Shown here piece by piece: positions 1 through 4,166 of a stretch of 5,134 bases of DNA. Location: assembly GCA_910579595.1 (NCBI GenBank), contig CAJTVM010000142.1, positions 1-5,134 on the forward strand. The letters are read 5' to 3'. The stretch comes from an uncultured Oscillospiraceae bacterium. GTDB lineage: Bacteria; Bacillota; Clostridia; Oscillospirales; Oscillospiraceae. How positions within the stretch are numbered: position 1 is the stretch's first letter; the number at the start of each line of letters is the position of its first letter. Under the pieces are notes generated by a model. That model saw nothing but the letters and a program-made list of their open reading frames with translations. It was not told where the DNA came from and searched no databases. The translations under genes and the position numbers were made by a program.

Positions 1-45
1 CAGCTTCTGGAGCATCAACTGCTCTTTCGACAGTTTAAAATCCAT
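1..45 (-). CDS. Probable acyl-CoA dehydrogenase, N-terminal 15 residues only (cut by window edge)
   Basis: An ATG at 45-43 on the minus strand opens a frame that runs off the left edge, reading MDFKLSKEQLMLQKL. A ribosome binding site, AAAGAGG, lies 8 bases upstream (GAGG at 57-54). The pattern MDF-L-(S/T)-K-E-Q/H-x-M-x-x-K is the usual N-terminus of short-chain acyl-CoA dehydrogenases such as butyryl-CoA dehydrogenase. These are flavoproteins that act with electron-transfer flavoprotein in the cytoplasm. In lysine fermentation this activity reduces crotonyl-CoA to butyryl-CoA, which suits the kamDE genes in the same window. Only 15 residues are visible, so the family call rests on a short motif plus context, and the exact substrate cannot be read. 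Confidence 0.68.
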   Translation of the reverse strand, partial: MDFKLSKEQLMLQKL

Positions 46-73
46 GAATAATTCCTCTTTTCAAATTAAATCT

Positions 74-114
74 ATTTTAGAAAAGGAAGGTTCCTTTCCA
101 TAAATTGCCGCAAT
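74..114 (-). promoter_or_regulatory. Possible promoter and palindromic operators upstream of the acyl-CoA dehydrogenase
   Basis: On the minus strand a TAAAAT (79-74) makes a fair -10 box. The best -35 is only TTATGG (103-98), 18 bases upstream, so this would be a weak or activated promoter. A perfect inverted repeat, AAAGGAA-GG-TTCCTTT (82-97), lies in the spacer. A second, AAATTGC-C-GCAATTT (102-116), overlaps the upstream edge. The TTGC/GCAA half-sites of the second resemble those in the palindrome upstream of lysR (1136-1153), though the spacing differs. The bases are direct observation; the regulatory reading is inference. Confidence 0.33.
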
Positions 115-208
115 TTTCAGGTGTCCTGCGCTGCGGTGCACGCCTGTCCGCCTGTCTGGGCATCAGCGGGCGAGGAACTCCTTCGCCCAGCATTTTCCGG
201 TACCTTCG

Positions 209-1093
209 TCAAGACGGCTCCTGCTCCTGGTGCCACTGAAGGACAAAGTCGATGAAGCGGCGGGTTAGGGGGGCTAAGGGTTCCTTGCGGCGCACCGCAA
301 GGCCAATCTGCCGGAACCGGGGGTTTTCCAGGGGGATCGCCGCCAGCTGGCGGCAGGCGCCCTTGACCACCAGCTCCGGCTGGATGCTGATGCCAAGTCC
401 CTGCTCCACCATGGCCAGAATGGCAAAATCGTCGTTGACGGTATAGCGGATGTTGGGGTTCAGCCCCTCCTCCTGGAAGATGCGGGAAAACTCCTTGTCC
501 CAGGCCTCCTGGGTGCGGATATAGGGGTCTTGGCGGAACCGGGACATGGGGTAGTACTCCGCGTTGGCCAGGGGGTGGTCCAGGGGCAGGACGGTCAGCA
601 GCCGGTCCTGGAACAGGAAAAAGGACTCCAGCGTATCGCTGACCGGCAGTCCCAGGAAGCCGCAGTCCACCTCGCCGCGGATGATCAGATCCTCCACCTC
701 CGCGAACTCCCATTTGTTGACCAGTTCAAATTGGATGCCGGGATATTTGCTTAAAAAACCCTTCATAATGGGAGGAAGCCATTGGATGGAAACGCTGGTA
801 AACGTCCCAACCCGCAGGGTGCCCCGGGTCAGCGCGTGCATTTCGGAGATCTCGTCCTCCAGCGCCCGCTGGGCGTTGCACAGAGACTGTATGTAGGGGA
901 GCAGCTCCTTTCCCTGGGAGTTCAAGACAATCCCGTCCTTGTTGCGGGAAAGCAGGGTCATGTTCCACTCACGCTCCAAATCGGCGATGGAACGGCTGAC
1001 GGCGGATTGGGTGTAGCCCATGGCCTCCGCCGCCCGGGTAAAGCTGCCCAGCTCTACCGTTTTTAAAAAAATTTGGCACTTCGTCGTGTTCAT
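209..1093 (-). CDS. LysR-type transcriptional regulator
   Basis: A 294-residue protein of normal LysR-family length. The winged helix-turn-helix occupies about residues 3-62, with the classic core around 18-37 (GSFTRAAEAMGYTQSAVSR). A linker helix (about 63-90) leads into the substrate-binding domain, opening with GTLRVGTFTS at 91. These proteins are cytoplasmic, usually tetrameric, and sense a small molecule. They commonly regulate a divergent neighbour and themselves. The start is fixed: an in-frame TAG at 1105-1103 rules out any longer form, and a later start would lose the DNA-binding helices. The ribosome binding site GAGGAAA (1112-1106) is about 15 bases from this ATG, further than usual. 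It is better placed for a tiny ORF ending on the lysR start. The effector cannot be read; a lysine-pathway metabolite is only a contextual guess. The gene runs toward the acyl-CoA dehydrogenase, with a 163-base gap. Confidence 0.95.
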   Translation of the reverse strand: MNTTKCQIFLKTVELGSFTRAAEAMGYTQSAVSRSIADLEREWNMTLLSRNKDGIVLNSQGKELLPYIQSLCNAQRALEDEISEMHALTRGTLRVGTFTSVSIQWLPPIMKGFLSKYPGIQFELVNKWEFAEVEDLIIRGEVDCGFLGLPVSDTLESFFLFQDRLLTVLPLDHPLANAEYYPMSRFRQDPYIRTQEAWDKEFSRIFQEEGLNPNIRYTVNDDFAILAMVEQGLGISIQPELVVKGACRQLAAIPLENPRFRQIGLAVRRKEPLAPLTRRFIDFVLQWHQEQEPS

Positions 1094-1101
1094 TTCGTCA
1101 T
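1090..1101 (-). other. Three-codon upstream ORF (MTK) overlapping the lysR start
   Basis: The minus strand reads ATG-ACG-AAA-TGA from 1101 to 1090, and its stop overlaps the lysR ATG in an ATGA arrangement. The AGG of the upstream GAGGAAA is 7 bases from this ATG, the ideal distance, but 15 from lysR's own ATG. Translation of lysR could therefore depend on termination-reinitiation. The geometry is directly visible; use of the micro-ORF is inference, and such short ORFs also arise by chance. Confidence 0.3.
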
Positions 1102-1124
1102 TCTATTTCCTCATATGAAACATA

Positions 1125-1152
1125 ATTTTAATTCGTTTGCGTAATGGCGCAA
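1125..1152 (-). promoter_or_regulatory. Predicted lysR promoter
   Basis: The minus strand has TTGCGC (1152-1147) as a -35, a 16-base spacer, and TAAAAT (1130-1125) as a -10 matching TATAAT at five of six positions. Initiation near 1118 would leave a leader of about 25 bases containing the GAGGAAA ribosome binding site. The -35 lies in the right arm of the palindrome at 1136-1153, which suggests autoregulation, as is common for LysR genes. Confidence 0.55.
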
Positions 1153-1153
1153 A
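1136..1153. promoter_or_regulatory. Palindromic operator candidate shared by divergent promoters
   Basis: TTTGCG-N6-CGCAAA is a perfect interrupted palindrome centred between two divergent promoters. The -35 of each promoter falls inside one arm (plus strand 1137-1142, minus strand 1152-1147). It sits in the intergenic region next to lysR, where LysR-type proteins usually bind. Its T-to-A spacing is not the exact T-N11-A consensus, so assignment to this LysR protein is probable but unproven. Confidence 0.5.
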
Positions 1154-1165
1154 CTGAGGTATACT
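1137..1165 (+). promoter_or_regulatory. Strong predicted promoter, divergent from lysR
   Basis: TTGCGT (1137-1142), exactly 17 bases, then TATACT (1160-1165) gives a near-consensus sigma-70/sigma-A promoter on the plus strand. The predicted start is near 1172, about 40 bases ahead of the small ORF at 1212. Immediately around that start is a further perfect inverted repeat, ACTTC-GGTG-GAAGT (1167-1180). It could be a second operator or a 5' RNA hairpin. Confidence 0.6.
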
Positions 1166-1211
1166 AACTTCGGTGGAAGTCAATGACAGGGAACAGAAAG
1201 GAGTAAACCTC

Positions 1212-1328
1212 ATGAAGAAACGCGAGATTGGAATCCGCTATGCGGACGGCGTACCGGCCACGGTGAGGAAGCAGTTCTGGAGCCAGAGCCCTTGGAACGC
1301 GTTCCGGCTGATGTTCCGGCGCGCATGA
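1212..1328 (+). CDS. Small basic protein, 38 residues, function unknown
   Basis: ATG at 1212, TGA at 1326-1328. It has a strong ribosome binding site (AGAAAGGAG, 1195-1203) 8 bases before the ATG and lies behind the near-consensus promoter at 1137-1165, so it looks expressed. The product starts MKKREIGIRYADG and ends in an aromatic, basic stretch (FWSQSPWNAFRLMFRRA). It has nine Lys/Arg against two Asp/Glu and no membrane-spanning segment. I do not recognise the family. It may be a genuine small protein under LysR control, or the preserved start of a longer divergent gene whose remainder was lost, because LysR targets are usually full-length. The stop codon directly abuts the cloverleaf structure at 1330. 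No further plus-strand gene follows before the convergent antiporter gene, so it is not an obvious leader peptide. Confidence 0.5.
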   Translation: MKKREIGIRYADGVPATVRKQFWSQSPWNAFRLMFRRA

Positions 1329-1329
1329 T

Positions 1330-1414
1330 ATAGTCAGCACAGTTGAAAACCGGCAGCTGCCGGTTTTCAGACAGCGGCACAGCCGCTGTCCGGCAAAGCC
1401 TGTGCGCTGACTAT
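1330..1414 (+). other. Cloverleaf-like inverted-repeat structure (possible structured RNA or mobile-element relic)
   Basis: An outer stem joins ATAGTCAGC (1330-1338) to GCTGACTAT (1406-1414) and continues as ACAG (1339-1342) with CTGT (1400-1403) after a two-base GC bulge. It encloses two independent hairpins. The first is a perfect 24-base palindrome, GAAAACCGGCAG followed by its reverse complement (1345-1368). The second is ACAGCGGC-ACA-GCCGCTGT (1371-1389). This three-way junction starts one base after the small ORF's stop and is far too regular for chance. If transcribed from the plus-strand promoter it would be the 3' part of that transcript. I do not match it to a known riboswitch, and it lacks the conserved look of the lysine riboswitch. 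Confidence 0.55.
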
Positions 1415-1446
1415 GAAGTCTGACGCGAGGCCGCAAAGTCAGGGAG

Positions 1447-1487
1447 AGGGGGCTCCCGCTTCACCAGAAGTGGAGCAGAAGCCCCCT
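1447..1487. terminator. Stem-loop between convergent genes, possible bidirectional terminator
   Basis: AGGGGGCT (1447-1454) pairs with AGCCCCCT (1480-1487). Inside, CCGCTTC (1456-1462) pairs with GAAGTGG (1467-1473, one G-T wobble) around an ACCA loop. It lies 22 bases beyond the antiporter stop codon and downstream of the small plus-strand ORF, where a shared terminator is expected. Neither side carries a run of T residues, so it may act only weakly as an intrinsic terminator, or instead protect 3' ends. Confidence 0.45.
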
Positions 1488-1509
1488 GAGAAATTGCGAC
1501 GCGATGTAC

Positions 1510-3297
1510 TTACGCCTTTGCGGGTTTCTTGCTGGTGACCGCCTTGATGACGAACATGGTAACTACCAGGCTGACAATGGCGATGAGCAGGCAGACGATC
1601 TCAGGCACATAGTTGATGAGCAGGCCGGTGATCAGGTAGTTCACGAAGCACACGGCCGCGACGGTCAGGGCATAGGGCATCTGGGTGACGACGTGGTTCA
1701 GGTGGTAGCACTGGGAACCCGTCGATGCCAATATCGTGGTATCCGAAATCGGCGAACAGTGGTCGCCGCACACTGCGCCGCCCAGGGTGGCGCCCACGCC
1801 CACCATCAGGATGGGCACCGTGTCCAGCGCCTCGGCGGTGAGGTTCTCGAAGCCGCCGTTCTCGAAGCCGCCGGGGGTGAAGATTTCCAGCACGATGGGC
1901 AGCAGGATGCCGAAGGTACCCCAGGAGGTGCCGGTGGCAAAGCCCAGGCCCAGGGCGATGACGAAGATCACGGCGGGCAGCATATTCTGGAGGGACGGGC
2001 CCATGACTTTCACCAGACCGGCCACGAACTCGGGAGCGCCCAGGCCGGAGCGGGTCACGCCGCCGATGGTCCAGGCAAAGCACAGGATCAGAATGGCGGG
2101 AACCATCTGCTTGAAGCCGGCGGACAGGCAGTCCATCAGCTCGGTGAAGGTCATGGAGCGGCGGATTGCGAAGTAGATCATGTTGATGATCAGGGCAATG
2201 CCGGAGCCAAAGGGCAGGCCGAAGAAGGCGTCGGTGTTGGCGAACATGGACATAATGTCGGTGCCGCCGTTTTTGTAACCGGCGAAAATCAGGCCGCCCA
2301 CACAGCCGACGATCAGAATGATAACGGGGACAAGCAGGTCCATGACCTTGCCGTTGGGATTAAACTTCATCTCCTCCACACCAGCGAAGGGACGCTCGGG
2401 GGTGGTGTAGATGTCGCCCTTGGCGGCGTTGTCCTCGTGGGTCTTCATGGGGCCGTAGTCCATGTTCCAGACCACCATGAACAGGATGAAAATCAGGGTC
2501 AGGATGGCATAGAAGTTATAAGGGATGGCCTTCAGGAAGATCAGGAAGCCCAGATCCTCGTTGTCGATGACGCCGGTGACGGCGGCGGCCCAGGAGGAGA
2601 TGGGCATCATGATGCACACGGGGGCGGCGATGGCGTCGCAGATATAAGCCAGCTTGGCGCGGGAGATGTTGTGGCCATCGGTGACGGGACGCATCACGTT
2701 GCCCACGGTCAGGTTGTTGAAATAGTCGTCAACACCCAGCACCAGGCCCAGGATGGCGGTGGCGCCCAGAGCGCCCTTCCTGCCCTTGATGTTCTTGACG
2801 GCCCAGTCGCCGTAGGCTTTGGAGCCGCCCGCGCCGATCATCAGGGCCACCATGGTGCCCAGAATGACCAGGAAGATCAGGATACCGGCGTTGCCGCCGA
2901 TATTGTCACCCAAATCGGTGATAAACAGGTCGACAGCGCCGACGGGGCTGAAGTTTGCCTGGAGCAGGAAGCCGACGAAACAGCCCAGGAACAGAGAGGA
3001 ATACACCTCTTTGGTGATCAGGGCCAGGACGATGGCGACCAGGGGCGGGAGAAGGGACCAGATGGTGCCGTAAAAATTGCTGGGAGCCTGAATTTCGCCC
3101 GTACCTCCGCAGCTTTCGCAGGGAACGGCCTCGGCATCATCGGACAGCACGACGCCCACCGCGTCGCAGTCAGGACAATCTACCATTTTGGCGCCGGTCG
3201 CCCCGCCAGATGCGAAGGCGGTTACAACCAGCATAGAGACGAGCACAAGCAGCGCAAGCAGGAACCGGACGGGCTTCAGGGTGCGTTTTGTTCTCAT
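1510..3297 (-). CDS. NhaC-family Na+/H+ (or substrate) antiporter with N-terminal signal peptide and twin CxxC motif
   Basis: A 595-residue polytopic membrane protein. The NhaC core starts near residue 75 (YGTIWSLLPPLVAIVLALIT) and carries family hallmarks: GVDDYFNNLTVGNVMRP (188-203), APVCIMMPISSW (225-236), GTSWGTFGILLPI (456-468) and GDHCSPISDTTILASTGSQ (511-529). NhaC relatives exchange Na+/H+, and some (MleN type) exchange organic acids, so a role in lysine uptake or product export is possible but inferred. Residues 1-30 form a basic start, a hydrophobic stretch and an AFAS-like cleavage site. Before the core come CPDC (41-44) and CESCGGTG (60-67), resembling half a DnaJ-type zinc finger and predicted outside the membrane. 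The start is supported by GGAGAGGAA 5-6 bases upstream. The gene follows kamE on the same strand after 80 bases and is probably co-transcribed. A 15-base tandem duplication lies in the 3' half. Confidence 0.9.
   Translation of the reverse strand: MRTKRTLKPVRFLLALLVLVSMLVVTAFASGGATGAKMVDCPDCDAVGVVLSDDAEAVPCESCGGTGEIQAPSNFYGTIWSLLPPLVAIVLALITKEVYSSLFLGCFVGFLLQANFSPVGAVDLFITDLGDNIGGNAGILIFLVILGTMVALMIGAGGSKAYGDWAVKNIKGRKGALGATAILGLVLGVDDYFNNLTVGNVMRPVTDGHNISRAKLAYICDAIAAPVCIMMPISSWAAAVTGVIDNEDLGFLIFLKAIPYNFYAILTLIFILFMVVWNMDYGPMKTHEDNAAKGDIYTTPERPFAGVEEMKFNPNGKVMDLLVPVIILIVGCVGGLIFAGYKNGGTDIMSMFANTDAFFGLPFGSGIALIINMIYFAIRRSMTFTELMDCLSAGFKQMVPAILILCFAWTIGGVTRSGLGAPEFVAGLVKVMGPSLQNMLPAVIFVIALGLGFATGTSWGTFGILLPIVLEIFTPGGFENGGFENLTAEALDTVPILMVGVGATLGGAVCGDHCSPISDTTILASTGSQCYHLNHVVTQMPYALTVAAVCFVNYLITGLLINYVPEIVCLLIAIVSLVVTMFVIKAVTSKKPAKA
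1843..1873. repeat. Perfect 15-base tandem duplication within the antiporter gene
   Basis: GTTCTCGAAGCCGCC occurs twice in direct succession (1843-1857 and 1858-1872), with a further matching G at 1873. In the protein this gives GGFENGGFEN (about residues 476-485), in a loop between the GTSWGTFGILLPI segment and the GDHCSPISDTT segment. The repeat keeps the frame, so the protein stays intact with five extra loop residues. Replication slippage is the likely origin. Confidence 0.9.
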
Positions 3298-3322
3298 AAA
3301 TTTCCTCTCCTCATTTTTATTG

Positions 3323-3367
3323 ATAGGGGGCGGGGCTGCGGGGGGAACCTGACGGCCCCGTCCCTAT
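3323..3367. promoter_or_regulatory. Stem-loop in the kamE-antiporter gap
   Basis: ATAGGG (3323-3328) pairs with CCCTAT (3362-3367), and CGGGGC (3331-3336) pairs with GCCCCG (3355-3360). A small internal loop separates the two helices, and an 18-base loop caps them. It fills most of the 80-base gap. On the transcribed minus strand it is followed by CAATAAAAATG, not a T run, so it is more likely an mRNA processing or stability element, or a partial attenuator, than a full terminator. It could set different levels for kamE and the antiporter. I see no convincing separate promoter in the gap. Confidence 0.5.
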
Positions 3368-3377
3368 TTCACAAACC

Positions 3378-4166
3378 TTATTTCTCTAAGCGGCGGACCA
3401 GCTCCTTGGAGACAAAGGTGGCCACGTCATCGGCGTAGGTGCCCGCGCCGAACCCGGCGTCATAGCCCAGCTCCTTGGCGAGGGCGTGGGTGATGCGGGC
3501 GCCGCCGCAGCAGAAGATGTACTTCTCGCGGACGCCCTCGGCCTCGGCCAGTTCGATCAGTTCGGTGAGGTTCTGGATGTGCACGTCCTTCTGGGTCACG
3601 GTCTGGGACACCAGCAGCACGTCGGCGTTGACCTCGGCGGCCTTCCGGAGGAACTCCTCGTTGGGGATCTGGCTGCCCAGGTTGTAGGCTTCCACCATCT
3701 CGTAGCGCTCCAGGCCGTAGTGGCCGGCAAAGCCCTTGCGGTTCATGATGGCGTCGATGCCAACGGTGTGGGCGTCGGTACCGGTGGAGGCCCCGATGAC
3801 CACCATCTTGCGGCCCAGGCGCTCCTTCAGGAACTCGTCGGTCTCGTGCATATCCATGGTTTCGTCGGTGACGGTCTGCACCACGATCTCATTGTAGTTG
3901 ACCGTGTGGGTCAGGGAACCGTACACCATATAGAAGGTGAAGTCCTCGTCCAGCTTTTGGCGCAGGGCCACGTTGGGATCGGCCAGGCCCATCTTCTCAG
4001 CCAGCAGCACGGCCGCCGCCGCGCCCCGGTCGTCATCCTTCACCGGCAGGGTGAAGGAGGTCTGCACCTTTCCGTCGTTCATGGTGTCACCGTAGGGCTT
4101 CAGACGGGTCAGATCCAGGGTGGTATCCAGGTTCTTATCGCGGATTTGATACAGTCCGGAACTCAT
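3378..4166 (-). CDS. kamE: Lysine 5,6-aminomutase, beta subunit (B12/PLP-binding)
   Basis: A 262-residue cytoplasmic subunit of the adenosylcobalamin- and PLP-dependent mutase. With KamD it moves the terminal amino group of L-beta-lysine (or D-lysine) to the neighbouring carbon, giving 3,5-diaminohexanoate in lysine fermentation. Residues 1-115 are the N-terminal dimerisation part (MSSGLYQ, DTTLDLTRLKPYGDTMNDG). From about 119 comes the Rossmann-like cobalamin domain with the base-off/His-on motif DAHTVG (131-136), VSQT (186-189) and GG (221-222). His133 and Lys144 sit at the same numbers I recall for the Clostridium sticklandii enzyme as cobalt ligand and PLP Schiff-base lysine, so the subunit looks fully active. 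It overlaps kamD by four bases (ATGA), indicating coupled translation of the two subunits. The family's D-ornithine aminomutase (OraE) carries these domains in a much larger chain, so kamE is favoured. Confidence 0.96.
   Translation of the reverse strand: MSSGLYQIRDKNLDTTLDLTRLKPYGDTMNDGKVQTSFTLPVKDDDRGAAAAVLLAEKMGLADPNVALRQKLDEDFTFYMVYGSLTHTVNYNEIVVQTVTDETMDMHETDEFLKERLGRKMVVIGASTGTDAHTVGIDAIMNRKGFAGHYGLERYEMVEAYNLGSQIPNEEFLRKAAEVNADVLLVSQTVTQKDVHIQNLTELIELAEAEGVREKYIFCCGGARITHALAKELGYDAGFGAGTYADDVATFVSKELVRRLEK

Noticed and set aside
168..188. Hairpin GGGCGA...TCGCCC after lysR as a terminator
   Set aside because: The stem is only six pairs plus an imperfect extension and no T run follows on the minus strand, so a terminator call is not supported.
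117..713. Minus-strand open frame overlapping the lysR gene
   Set aside because: Proline/glycine-rich out-of-frame reading of lysR, with no family resemblance.
1164..1436. Minus-strand 90-codon frame across the small ORF and cloverleaf region
   Set aside because: It crosses the palindromes, has no good ribosome binding site, and conflicts with the well-formed plus-strand promoter and start signals.
1330..1440. Retron-type non-coding RNA (inverted repeats enclosing hairpins)
   Set aside because: No reverse transcriptase gene is nearby in either direction within the window, and the outer stem encloses only about 57 bases.
1172..1500. Lysine riboswitch near lysine genes
   Set aside because: The conserved lysine-box sequences and five-helix layout are not recognisable, and the structure lies downstream of a small ORF, not ahead of a lysine gene on that strand.
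3294..3314. Six-codon ORF (MRRGNL) whose stop overlaps the antiporter start
   Set aside because: It has no ribosome binding site of its own (upstream is CAATAAAA), and the antiporter already has a well-spaced one, so the overlap is probably chance.
1504..3438. Long plus-strand open frame of 644 codons opposite the antiporter gene
   Set aside because: It is the antisense shadow of a well-supported NhaC gene in GC-rich DNA. Its translation is low-complexity (rich in G, H, D, Q) with no recognisable motif, and no ribosome binding site supports it.
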